Shown: piece by piece, positions 31,656-40,556 of the stretch
Layout: every line of letters begins with the position of its first letter
Numbering within the stretch: position 1 is the stretch's first letter
DNA from: Frankiaceae bacterium
GTDB taxonomy: Bacteria; Actinomycetota; Actinomycetes; JAFAQI01
Assembly: GCA_019239875.1 (NCBI GenBank)
Contig: JAFAZI010000151.1
Coordinates: forward strand, 1-64,000
DNA: 64,000 nt
Direction of reading: 5' to 3'
Notes under the pieces: model-generated
What the model saw: only the letters and a program-made list of their open reading frames with translations
Database searches by the model: none
Told to the model about the DNA's origin: nothing
Translations under genes and position numbers: made by a program

Positions 31656-32369
31656 ATGGTTGCTGCCACCGGCTATCAGCCCGTCACCGCTGACAACGGC
31701 GAGACCTTCGAGGCGTACTGCGCCATCCCGGACGGCGGCGGTCCGGGTGTGATCTTGTTCCAGGAGATCTTCGGGATCAACGACAACATGCGCGGCCTGG
31801 CAGGACGGTTGGCGGACGCCGGCTATGTCGCCGTCGTACCGGACATGTTCTGGCGGATCGAACGACGGTTCGAGCGCCAGGATGAATCAGGCATGGCGGA
31901 CGCGTTCGCGATGGTGCAGAAGTTCGACCCGGTCGCCGCGATCGCGGACATCCAGTCCACCCACGCTCATGTCCTCGCGATGCCGGAGTGCTCCGGGCGG
32001 GTCGCTGCGATGGGTTTCTGTCTGGGTGGCGGTCTTGCATTCGCCGCTGCGACCTCGAGCCGGGTGGACGGCCGGGGCCCCGATGCTGCGGTCTGCTACT
32101 ACGGCTCCGCCATCAACGACATGCTCGACCAGGTCGATCGCCTGGAGTGCCCGACGCTGTTCCACTACGGCGCCAACGATCCTTACATCCCGACCGAGAA
32201 GATCGCCGAGGTCGAGCAGGCCGTGGCGGGCCGACCTGGCGTGGAGTTCCATCGATACGACGCGGGTCACGCCTTCTCCAACTGGGATGCACCCTCCATG
32301 TACGTCGAGGCGGCCGCAACCGAGGCCTGGTCGCGGACACTCGACTTCCTTGGTCGCCACTTGGGCTGA
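31656..32369 (+). CDS. Dienelactone hydrolase family protein
   Basis: VILFQEIFGINDNMRGLAGRLADAGYVAVVPDMFWR...GFCLGGGLAFAAAT; TATGTT-N7-ATG. Confidence 0.9.
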   Translation: MVAATGYQPVTADNGETFEAYCAIPDGGGPGVILFQEIFGINDNMRGLAGRLADAGYVAVVPDMFWRIERRFERQDESGMADAFAMVQKFDPVAAIADIQSTHAHVLAMPECSGRVAAMGFCLGGGLAFAAATSSRVDGRGPDAAVCYYGSAINDMLDQVDRLECPTLFHYGANDPYIPTEKIAEVEQAVAGRPGVEFHRYDAGHAFSNWDAPSMYVEAAATEAWSRTLDFLGRHLG

Positions 32370-32386
32370 CTCCGCCATCGCAGGTC

Positions 32387-32436
32387 GACCTGTCCGCGCC
32401 AGAGGCGGATATGGCGACCCCTGATGCTGACAGGTC
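32387..32436. repeat. Imperfect inverted repeat with GACCTGTC/GACAGGTC outer arms
   Basis: GACCTGTC (32387-32394) / GACAGGTC (32429-32436); inner arms partly degenerate. Confidence 0.5.
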
Positions 32437-32512
32437 ATGGATCTGGGTGACCGTTGCGTGATGTGTTCGCAGGTGGCACGATCCCGGCAATTCGACTGCA
32501 TCGGGGGAGGGC

Positions 32513-33910
32513 ATGCCGGAGATCGACACGGACTACCTCGTCGTCGGGGCCGGCGCGTCCGGCTTGCCGTTCGTCGACACACTCGTATCTCTCACCGACG
32601 CCCGAGTGGTGATCGTCGACCGCGAGGCTCGGCCTGGTGGGCACTGGCTGCACGCGTACCCGTTCGTCCGGCTGCATCAGCCTTCGGCGAACTACGGGGT
32701 GGCGTCCCGACCACTCGGTACGGATCGCATCGACACGGACGGGCCGAACGCCGGCTTCTACGAACGGGCGTCGGCCCCGGAGATCGTCGAGCACTTCGGG
32801 GCTGCCCTCGATGACCTCGTCGCGTCCGGACGCGTGACGTTCCTCGGCTCGCACGAGTACCGCGGAGCGGATGCGGACGGCCACCATGTCCAGTCGCTGG
32901 AGACCGGCGAGACCACGACGATCCGGGCTCGTCGGCTGGTCGACGCGACCTTTACGGCGGCGGACATCCCCTCGCGTCACACGCCGCCGATGGCCGTGGA
33001 CGACGACGTACGGTTCGCTTCCCCGAATGCGCTTCCCGATCACGTCGACGCGCCCGCCTTCACGATCCTTGGCGCGGGGAAGACGGCGATGGACAGCTGC
33101 GTGTGGTTGCTCGAGCAGGGCATCGACCCTGGCCGGATCCGCTGGGTCAAGCCGCGCGAGGCCTGGCTTTTCGAACGCTCCTTCGTGCAGCCGCTCGACC
33201 AGGTCGCGGGATACATGCAGATGCAGGCGCACTGGGTGTCGGCATCAGCGCGCTCGACGGACGGCCGAGACTTCGCTCGCCGCCTGGGGGACGTGGGAGT
33301 GCTGGTTCGGGTCGATGAGGATGTCGAGGGCGAGGTGTTTCGCGGCGCCATCATCAGCCAGTACGAGCTTGACCGCCTGCGCACCATCGAGAACGTTGTG
33401 CGCGGACGTCGGGTCCACCGGATCACGAGCACGCATCTGGTGCTCGATGACGGCGAGATCTCCGCAGTCCCCGGTGAGGTGCACGTCGACTGCACGGCGC
33501 ATGGCGTGCCGTACGCCCCGACAAGGCCAACCTTCGCCGAGGACCGCATCACGATCGGGTACGTGACCCTCGGCATCGTCCCGTGGTCGGCGGCGACGGT
33601 CGCGGCGGTGGAAGCGATCCATGTGTCCGATGACGAGAAGAACCGGTTGACCCCGGCGATGTGCTGGACCGGCAGTACGGCGGACGTGATCGGCATGCTC
33701 CACGCGGGCATGAGCGGGCTCAGCGCTCGTGCCGCCGACCCCGCCGTCGGCGCCTGGAACGAGACCTGCCGGCTGAACCCCGCAGCGGGTGCCATGGCGA
33801 AGGCCGGCTCGGACACGGCGATCGGCGATGCGCTGACCACGATCATCACCGAGATCGGCCCGGCCCTCGAGAACCTCCAGCGCCTGGCGGGCCAACCCGC
33901 TAGTTCGTGA
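32513..33910 (+). CDS. FAD/NAD(P)-binding monooxygenase-like protein
   Basis: DYLVVGAGASGLPFVDTLVSL...EARPGGHWLHAYPFVRLHQPSANYGV; second nucleotide-binding FTILGAGKTAMDS. Confidence 0.85.
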   Translation: MPEIDTDYLVVGAGASGLPFVDTLVSLTDARVVIVDREARPGGHWLHAYPFVRLHQPSANYGVASRPLGTDRIDTDGPNAGFYERASAPEIVEHFGAALDDLVASGRVTFLGSHEYRGADADGHHVQSLETGETTTIRARRLVDATFTAADIPSRHTPPMAVDDDVRFASPNALPDHVDAPAFTILGAGKTAMDSCVWLLEQGIDPGRIRWVKPREAWLFERSFVQPLDQVAGYMQMQAHWVSASARSTDGRDFARRLGDVGVLVRVDEDVEGEVFRGAIISQYELDRLRTIENVVRGRRVHRITSTHLVLDDGEISAVPGEVHVDCTAHGVPYAPTRPTFAEDRITIGYVTLGIVPWSAATVAAVEAIHVSDDEKNRLTPAMCWTGSTADVIGMLHAGMSGLSARAADPAVGAWNETCRLNPAAGAMAKAGSDTAIGDALTTIITEIGPALENLQRLAGQPASS

Positions 33911-35240
33911 CGGCAAATACCGTCCAGGCGCCCGGGACACCCTTGAGGTCGTGGTCGCCCCTGGACTCGAAACGATGACGGGACCCCGCGACGAGGTCCA
34001 CCACGGTGCGAGAGACGAGCACCTCGTTGGGTTGCGCGAGTGAAGCGATTCGGCTCGCGATGTGCACGCCCACCCCGGCGATGTCGCGATCGATCAACTC
34101 GATCTCCCCGGTGTGCAGTCCCGCGCGGATCGAAAGACCGAGCTGTCGGGCGGCGTCGCGGATGGCGCACCCGCAGTCGATGGCGCGTGCCGGACCGTCG
34201 AAGCGCGCCAGGACGCCGTCTCCCGTCGACTTCACGCGATCACCGCGAAAGCGCTCGAGCTGGCGATCCACCATGTCGTCGTGGCGCCGCAGCACGTCGC
34301 GCCAACGCTCGTCGCCCAATGCGACAACGCGGTCTGTCGAGGCGACGATGTCCGTGAGGAGCACGGTTGCGAGCACCCGTTCGGCTCGCGGCGCACCTCG
34401 GCTACCCGCGACGTGCTGTTCGATCAGTCGTAGCGTCGCTTCGGTGTTCCCGATCCAGTACAGGTGGTCGGCGCCCTCGAGCTCGATGAGCTCCGCGTCC
34501 GGTATGTGTGCAGCGACCTGTCGTCCGAAGTGCACCGGCACGTAGGTGTTGCCCACGTGATGAAGCACGAGGGTTGGCACGCTGATGGTTGCCAGGGCTG
34601 GCCGGACGTCGACTCGACCGAGCACCAGCTGCATCGCCCGAGCGGCGCCGGGGCTCACTGAGAGCCGCTCGAGCCTCCCGAGCTGGAATCGGAACTCCTT
34701 GTTCTTCTGCTCGCTGGGGGCGACCAGCGTGACCCAATTGGCGTTGCCGGACCCCCAGAAGTCGGCAAACCTGCCGAGCAGGTCGTCGAGAAACCCGCGC
34801 TCCCATCCCTCGTAGTCCTCGTCCTCCTCCAGGCGCGCATAGGAGTCGATCAGGATCAACCCGCTGCAGCGCTCCGGATGCGTCGCGGCGAGAACAGAAG
34901 CGATCAGGCCGCCATCGCCATGGCCGATGATGACGGCGGCGCGAGAACCCGCCGCGTCAAGAACGTCAACCGCGTCTCGCATCCAGCCTTCGAGGGTGGT
35001 CAGGTCGTCCAGCGGTGCCGGGTCCGAAACCCCGACCCCACGGACGTCGAACGTGATGAGCCGGGCGAAGCGTGAGAGGTGATCCAAGAAGCTCGCAACG
35101 AGTGGGTCTTCCCACTGCCACTCCAGGTTGCTCCACCACCAGGGGATGAACATCAGGTCCACTGGCCCGTCGCCGACAACCTGGTACGCGACGTGCGCTC
35201 CTTGCTCGGTTTCGACGTACCTGGTGCGCGGCGCCTGCAT
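33900..35240 (-). CDS. Alpha/beta-hydrolase domain fused to class III adenylate/guanylate cyclase domain
   Basis: N-term VAYQVVGDGPVDLMFIPWWWSNLEWQWEDP...; C-term TVLLTDIVASTDRVVALGDERWRDVLRRHD...KSTGDGVLARFDGPARAIDCG. Confidence 0.92.
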   Translation of the reverse strand: MQAPRTRYVETEQGAHVAYQVVGDGPVDLMFIPWWWSNLEWQWEDPLVASFLDHLSRFARLITFDVRGVGVSDPAPLDDLTTLEGWMRDAVDVLDAAGSRAAVIIGHGDGGLIASVLAATHPERCSGLILIDSYARLEEDEDYEGWERGFLDDLLGRFADFWGSGNANWVTLVAPSEQKNKEFRFQLGRLERLSVSPGAARAMQLVLGRVDVRPALATISVPTLVLHHVGNTYVPVHFGRQVAAHIPDAELIELEGADHLYWIGNTEATLRLIEQHVAGSRGAPRAERVLATVLLTDIVASTDRVVALGDERWRDVLRRHDDMVDRQLERFRGDRVKSTGDGVLARFDGPARAIDCGCAIRDAARQLGLSIRAGLHTGEIELIDRDIAGVGVHIASRIASLAQPNEVLVSRTVVDLVAGSRHRFESRGDHDLKGVPGAWTVFAVTN

Positions 35241-35293
35241 TGGTCAAGGCTCGCATGCGAGGCGCATCAAGGCCGAGTCGCTTGAGGGCGCTC

Positions 35294-38263
35294 TCAGGTG
35301 GACACGTCCCACCGGCGATCGCCGGCGTACCGGCACCGCACTCCCGTGACGACCTCGTGCGACAGGTGCGCGGCGAGGTCGGGGAGCACGGCGTCGATGC
35401 GTTGGACCGCGTCGCGGATCCGCGCGGTGACGGCCTTGCGGGCTCGCTCGGTCGTGGAGCTGCCGAGCGGCCGCGGTCGACCCGCGAGGCCGCTGCTGCG
35501 GCCCAGCTCGGCGGCCAGCACGGCGGTCTCGTCGTCGACGGCGGCGACTCGCTCCGCGTCCCCGGCGCGCTCGGCCGACGCCCGCTCCGCGGCGAGCTCC
35601 TCGAGCCGTCGGCGGTAGCCCTGCGCAGCCGTGCGGTCGAGCGCCGGACCCGCGTCGGGGGCGACGGCGCCTGCCTGCATCAGGTCGAGCACATGCACGT
35701 CCTCGCGCGGCCGGCGCAGCAGCTCCGCGAGGTCGAGCAGGCCCTTGCAGTGCGGCACGGTCGCCGTACGGCCCTCCCAGGTCACCCGCCACGCAGCACC
35801 CTCACGGTGGAGGGACGTCGGAGCCCGGCGAGGGGCGGCGCCGACGCGCGCCTCCACCTGCTGGGCCTCCGCCAGAAGTGCGGCGGCGTCCGGATCGCCG
35901 AGCGCGGCTGCGAGCTCCGCAGCGACCCTCGAGTGGCAGCCGGCGAACGCCACCGCGGCACCGTTCACCCCGCACGTCCCTCGCAGCGGCCGCACGTCGC
36001 TCAGCAGCTGCTGCATGAGCGGCGCGTCGTCGAGCGCGATCGCGGCGGTGGCGAGCTCGCGCACGAAGACCGACCAGAGGTAGGACCGGTCGGACCGCCA
36101 GGTGCCGAGCTCCTGCACGACCGACACGTGGTGCCGCGCCGCCTCGAGGTCGGCCGCCCGCGCCTGGAAGCCCGCGGCCACCGCGTGCGCGTGCACTGGT
36201 GCGCCGGTCCAGTGCGCGACCGCCTCGGCCGCGAAGGACTGGAGCTCCGCGGGGTCGCTGCGCGCGCGGACCAGCTCGAGCCGCTGGGACATTCGGACGT
36301 TCGCGGTGTCCGGCTCGCGCAGGCGGCCGCCGAGCGCGGTGGCCTCGTCGATGAGCCGCTCGGCGTCTGCCAGCTCGCCGCGGAGCAGGGCCAGGCAGGC
36401 CCGGCGTGTGAGGGCCGTGTAAGCGTGCCGCGGCTCATCGAGGCCGGCGAGCACGGTGAGCGCTTCGTGGAGCACGGCGGAGAACGCGGCGCTGCCGCTC
36501 TCGAGGAGGGCGTTCGCCTGCAGCACGAGGGCCTCGGCGAGCCAGTCCGGGCTGCCACAGCGGCGGGCGAGGGCGATGAGCTCGTCGATCACCGGCACCC
36601 GTTGGGCCCCGCCGCCCGGTGACCACAGCACGTCGTGTCGCGCGAGCAGGCAGGCCCGCAGGACGGTGGGGTCGTCGCAGCCGCGCGCTAGTGCGATCGC
36701 CTGCTCGGTCAGCGGTTCGCTGCGAGAGCGCTGCTCCGGCACCGAATGGGCCAGCTCTCGTGCCAGCACCGCCGTCAGGTGTGCCGTCAAGTCGGGGTAC
36801 GACGGCCCCACCGCCGTCAGTGCGCTCTCCAGCTCCTCAACCAGCTCGTCGCGTCGCGCCGCGAAGCGGGCACCCAGCGACGCTGCGGCCAGGGCTGCAC
36901 CGGCGATCCGCACGCCGTCGGCGGCGCGGTCCGCCGCGTCGCGTGCGGCCCGCACGAGCCCGCGCGCATCGGGCAGCCGACCCGTGCGGGCCAGCAGGTC
37001 TGCTTCGTACAGCAGAACGTCGCACAGCGGTCCGTCGGGGAGCACCAGCCCGGCCTCGGCGACAGCGCCGCGCAGCATCCGTAGGTGGGCGGCAGCCTCC
37101 TCGAGCGCCAGGGCTCGCCGGTCGTCGTCGGCCGCGCGCATCGACCAGCGCACCGCGTCGGCGAGGTCAGCAGCGGGCAGGGCGAGGCGGAGGTGACGGG
37201 CGACCTCGGCCGCCGCGACCTCACCCCCGCGGTCGGCTCTGCCCGCGAGCGCCTCGGCGACCGCGGCGTGCAGGGCAGGCCCGACGGGTCTCTGCTCGAC
37301 GACGGCCTCGCGGAAGACGTCATGCGCGAACCGCACCCCCTCGCCCCGCTGCAGGAGGGCGGTCCGCATTCCCTCGTCGACCGCGCGGTCCACGAGGCCG
37401 CGGTCACCATGGACGGCGGTGAGGACGTCGACGAGCAGGGTGTTTCCGATGACCGCTGCCGTGGTCAGCACCTGCTGCGTGCCAGGGGTCAGCGCCTCGA
37501 AGCGCTGGGCGGCTGCGTGCCGCACGGCCGCTGGCAGCGCGCCGTGGTGGTCAGCGAGGGCGAGCTCACGGGTGAAGAGCGGGTGACCGCCGCCACGCGC
37601 GTGAACCCGCTCCACCAGCTCGTCGCCGGCGTCCGGCACGACGGACCGGACCAGCTGCGCCACCGCGTCCCGGTCGAGCCCCGGCAGCACCAGGTGCTCA
37701 CCGAGCGAGGTGGCGCGGTCCAGTGCCGGGGTGGCCTCCTCGGACCGGAAGGCCCCGAGCAGGGCCACCGGTGCCCGGCGGGGCCGGGACACCAGTTCCT
37801 CGAGCAGCGCCAGCGACGACGCGTCCGCCCACTGCAGGTCGTCGAGCACGAGGACGATCGGCTGCAGCTCGGCCAGGGCCTCAAGCCAGGCGACGGTGGC
37901 GTCCTGGAGCAGCAGCCGGTCGCGGTCGGTCTGCGTGCCCTCGTGGGCCTCGCCGAGCAGCGGCACAAGGGCTGCCAGCAGTCCGCGGTCGGTCCCCGCG
38001 GCGGCGCGGGCGGCCTCCAGCCCGACGCCGCGCACCAGCCCGGTCAGCGCCTGCGTCCAGGGCCAGTAGCCGGACGCGCCACTGGCCACGCAGGTGCCCC
38101 ACCCGAGCGTGCCGGCGGCGTCTTGGACGGCGGCGCGCAGCAGCGCCGTCTTGCCCATCCCGCTCTCGCCGCGCACGAAGGCACTGCCGGCGGGCAGCGC
38201 CGTGCGCAGCTGGCGGAGGGCGTCCCCCCGCCCGAACAGCTCCACAGGCCGATCCTGCCCCAT
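35294..38263 (-). CDS. STAND/AAA-type ATPase, LuxR-like large regulator without recognisable LuxR HTH; C-terminal winged-helix-like plus coiled-coil module
   Basis: Walker A RGESGMGKTALLRAAV; Walker B PIVLVLDDLQWADASSLALLEEL; C-term TVPHCKGLLDLAELLRRPREDVHVLDL...ERARKAVTARIRDAVQRIDAVLPDLAAHL; start trimmed from ORF 35294..39091. Confidence 0.85.
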   Translation of the reverse strand: MGQDRPVELFGRGDALRQLRTALPAGSAFVRGESGMGKTALLRAAVQDAAGTLGWGTCVASGASGYWPWTQALTGLVRGVGLEAARAAAGTDRGLLAALVPLLGEAHEGTQTDRDRLLLQDATVAWLEALAELQPIVLVLDDLQWADASSLALLEELVSRPRRAPVALLGAFRSEEATPALDRATSLGEHLVLPGLDRDAVAQLVRSVVPDAGDELVERVHARGGGHPLFTRELALADHHGALPAAVRHAAAQRFEALTPGTQQVLTTAAVIGNTLLVDVLTAVHGDRGLVDRAVDEGMRTALLQRGEGVRFAHDVFREAVVEQRPVGPALHAAVAEALAGRADRGGEVAAAEVARHLRLALPAADLADAVRWSMRAADDDRRALALEEAAAHLRMLRGAVAEAGLVLPDGPLCDVLLYEADLLARTGRLPDARGLVRAARDAADRAADGVRIAGAALAAASLGARFAARRDELVEELESALTAVGPSYPDLTAHLTAVLARELAHSVPEQRSRSEPLTEQAIALARGCDDPTVLRACLLARHDVLWSPGGGAQRVPVIDELIALARRCGSPDWLAEALVLQANALLESGSAAFSAVLHEALTVLAGLDEPRHAYTALTRRACLALLRGELADAERLIDEATALGGRLREPDTANVRMSQRLELVRARSDPAELQSFAAEAVAHWTGAPVHAHAVAAGFQARAADLEAARHHVSVVQELGTWRSDRSYLWSVFVRELATAAIALDDAPLMQQLLSDVRPLRGTCGVNGAAVAFAGCHSRVAAELAAALGDPDAAALLAEAQQVEARVGAAPRRAPTSLHREGAAWRVTWEGRTATVPHCKGLLDLAELLRRPREDVHVLDLMQAGAVAPDAGPALDRTAAQGYRRRLEELAAERASAERAGDAERVAAVDDETAVLAAELGRSSGLAGRPRPLGSSTTERARKAVTARIRDAVQRIDAVLPDLAAHLSHEVVTGVRCRYAGDRRWDVST

Positions 38264-38276
38264 CCAGGCCGGCGAG

Positions 38277-38299
38277 GCGTCTGGCGATCCGCTAGACGC
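38277..38299. promoter_or_regulatory. 23-bp palindromic operator candidate GCGTCTgGCGatcCGCtAGACGC
   Basis: GCGTCT-n-GCG-nnn-CGC-n-AGACGC, perfect dyad, in the 105-bp divergent intergenic region. Confidence 0.7.
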
Positions 38300-38368
38300 G
38301 ATCTGCCGCCGCCGGCTCGCAACCTGGCGCCTGTTGGACGACAGCCAGCCCTGACTCGAGGAGAACCG

Positions 38369-39226
38369 ATGACCGCCACGTTCGACCCCGTCCAGTTCAA
38401 GACGACGACCCGTGCCCAGTGGGAGGACGCGGCCGAGGCCTGGCACCGCTGGGGGCCGGCCATCGAGACGTGGACGGGCGAGGCCACCAAGGCCATGCTG
38501 GACGCAGCCGGCGTGACCACCGGGTCCAGCGTCCTCGACGTCGCTGCCGGTGCCGGCGGCCAGTCGCTGATTGCTGCCCGGCGGGTGGGTCCGAACGGGC
38601 GGGTCGTCGCCACTGACATCTCGCCGAGCATCCTCACCTTCGCGGCCAAGCAGGCGGCCGAGGAAGGGATCACCTGCCTCGAGACCGTCGAGGCCGACGG
38701 CGAGCAGCAGCAGGACACCGGTCTGCGGGGGCTCGACGCGGCCATCAGCCGCCTCGGGCTGATCTACTTCCCCGACCAGGTCGGTGCGCTGCGTGGTATC
38801 CGCGCGACCCTGCGACGCGGTGGCAGGTTCGCGACCATCGTCTACTCGACGCCGGACCGCAACGGCTTCTTCTCCGTCCCGGTCGGGATCATCCGCAAGG
38901 CAGCCGGCCTGCCTGCGCCCGGACCGGGCCTGCCCGGTCCGTTCAGCATGGGCGCTCCCGGCGTCGCCGAGCAGAAGTTCGCCGACGCGGGCTACTCGGA
39001 CATCCATGTGACGGCGATCGACTCGCCGGTCCGGATGGCGAGCGCGGCCGAGTGCCTGCGCTTCGAGAAGGAGTCCTTCGGCGCCCTGCACCAGATGCTC
39101 AGCGGCCTTGCTCCCGAGGAGCGCGAGGCTGCGTGGGCGGAGGTGGCCGAGGCGCTGACGCAGTTCGAGACCGCGGCCGGCTTCGTCGGGCCATGCGAGC
39201 TGCTGGTCGTCAGCGGCGCAGCGTGA
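38369..39226 (+). CDS. Class I SAM-dependent methyltransferase
   Basis: GSSVLDVAAGAGGQSLIAARRVGPNGRVVATDISPSIL; gaggag RBS before ATG 38369. Confidence 0.92.
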   Translation: MTATFDPVQFKTTTRAQWEDAAEAWHRWGPAIETWTGEATKAMLDAAGVTTGSSVLDVAAGAGGQSLIAARRVGPNGRVVATDISPSILTFAAKQAAEEGITCLETVEADGEQQQDTGLRGLDAAISRLGLIYFPDQVGALRGIRATLRRGGRFATIVYSTPDRNGFFSVPVGIIRKAAGLPAPGPGLPGPFSMGAPGVAEQKFADAGYSDIHVTAIDSPVRMASAAECLRFEKESFGALHQMLSGLAPEEREAAWAEVAEALTQFETAAGFVGPCELLVVSGAA

Positions 39227-39242
39227 CGTGTTCCTCCGACTT

Positions 39243-39286
39243 ACGCCCGACGACCCGCCCCCTGCCGGAGGCGGGTCGTCGGGTGT
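39243..39286 (+). terminator. 17-bp-stem terminator hairpin after methyltransferase
   Basis: acgcccgacgacccgcc / ggcgggtcgtcgggtgt. Confidence 0.75.
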
Positions 39287-39425
39287 TCGAGGTCAGGTTT
39301 GCGACAGGCCGCAGACCGTAGCCTGTCGACGCGGGTCGTCATCGCCCGGTAACAAGCCGCTGATTGCGGATCGAGACCTGACCCTCAAGCCGAAGGTGCT
39401 GGTAGCCGCCGGTTTACTCCGAACG

Positions 39426-39818
39426 CTAGGGGTATCGGCACACGATCCGTATGGATGTGCGTCGGTCCGCGCGGACACGCACGTGCTTGTCCGGGCACTG
39501 CATCGGAGCCGTGCGTCGGAGGCTTGAGGAGGGGATGAACCAATAGCCGCCATGGGGAAGAAGAACACGAAATCGGCCGTCCTTATGGACGCGAACGGCC
39601 TCCACGAAGTGTCCGTGCCGACGGATCTTCACCCACCCTTTCGCTGGGGATGGCACCTGGCCACCAGGTCCCGACGGTCCGGTGGTCTGCATAAGCCGTC
39701 CATGGACAGTGCCGTAGGACCTGGACCCGTTGGCGGCGTTTACCGCCTGCGCCGGTACGAGCGTGCATAGAACCGCGCATGTCGCGAGTGTCATCGCCTG
39801 GCTCGCAGAGGTGCGCAT
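39426..39818 (-). CDS. Small secreted protein of unknown function
   Basis: Signal peptide MRTSASQAMTLATCAVLCTLVPAQAVNA; SYGTVHGRLMQ...GWVKIRRHGHFVEAVRVHKDGRFRVLLPHGGYWF. Confidence 0.6.
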   Translation of the reverse strand: MRTSASQAMTLATCAVLCTLVPAQAVNAANGSRSYGTVHGRLMQTTGPSGPGGQVPSPAKGWVKIRRHGHFVEAVRVHKDGRFRVLLPHGGYWFIPSSSLRRTAPMQCPDKHVRVRADRRTSIRIVCRYP

Positions 39819-39880
39819 GACTATCTCCCCTTCGGCTCGGGTGACCGGTACCTCGTCATCCTCGTCGATCTCACCTCTAA

Positions 39881-39886
39881 TACGGT
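39881..39886 (+). promoter_or_regulatory. Putative -10 box, leaderless nucS
   Basis: TACGGT + 6 nt + GTG 39893. Confidence 0.55.
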
Positions 39887-39892
39887 GCGACC

Positions 39893-40552
39893 GTGCGTCT
39901 GGTGATAGCTCGTTGCTCCGTCGACTACTCCGGCAGGCTGCAGGCGCACCTTCCGATGGCGACCCGCCTGTTGATGGTCAAGGCTGACGGGTCGGTCCTC
40001 GTGCACTCGGACGCTGGCGGCTACAAGCCGCTGATGTGGATGACGCCGCCGTGCACGGTGAAGCAGGAGCCCCAGCAGTGGACGGTGGTCAACAAGGGCG
40101 AGGAGAAGCTCGTGATCACCATCGACGAGGTGCTGTCCGACGTGTCGCACGACCTCGGTGTCGACCCGGGCCTGCAGAAGGACGGCGTCGAGGCGCACCT
40201 TCAGGTCCTGCTCGCGGAGAACTGCGGCGTACTCGGTGAAGGTCTGACCTTGATCCGGCGCGAGTACCCGACTGACATCGGGCCGGTCGACCTGCTGTGC
40301 AAGGACGCCGCCGGACAGTCGGTTGCGGTCGAGATCAAGCGGCGCGGTGAGATCGACGGCGTCGAGCAGTTGACGAGATATCTCGAGCGACTCGATCGGG
40401 ACCCGTTGCTTCGTCCGGTCCGTGGCGTCTTCGCGGCACAGGAGATCAAGCCGCAGGCCAAGGTGCTCGCCGCGGCGCGCGGCATCGAGTGCGTGGTCGT
40501 CGACTACGACGTGCTGCGCGGGATCGACAACAAGGACGACCGGCTGTTCTGA
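39893..40552 (+). CDS. nucS: Mismatch-specific endonuclease NucS (EndoMS)
   Basis: [50 protein letters not shown]...[43 protein letters not shown]-terminal DDRLF. Confidence 0.95.
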   Translation: MRLVIARCSVDYSGRLQAHLPMATRLLMVKADGSVLVHSDAGGYKPLMWMTPPCTVKQEPQQWTVVNKGEEKLVITIDEVLSDVSHDLGVDPGLQKDGVEAHLQVLLAENCGVLGEGLTLIRREYPTDIGPVDLLCKDAAGQSVAVEIKRRGEIDGVEQLTRYLERLDRDPLLRPVRGVFAAQEIKPQAKVLAAARGIECVVVDYDVLRGIDNKDDRLF

Positions 40553-40556
40553 GCCG

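Noticed and set aside
33900-33910. 11-bp convergent overlap of FAD protein and cyclase stops (also CTAG overlap of atpC/adenosyltransferase at 15266-15269)
   Set aside because: Compact convergent gene ends are common in actinobacteria and not unusual on their own
38264-39091. N-terminal extension of ORF 35294..39091
   Set aside because: Antisense to the methyltransferase; the true start is ATG at 38263 (MGQDRPVELFGRGDALRQL)
35294-39226. ATPase/methyltransferase region as a horizontally acquired island (looks somewhat higher in GC and Arg/Ala)
   Set aside because: Impression only; composition not computed, and no mobility genes or boundary repeats seen
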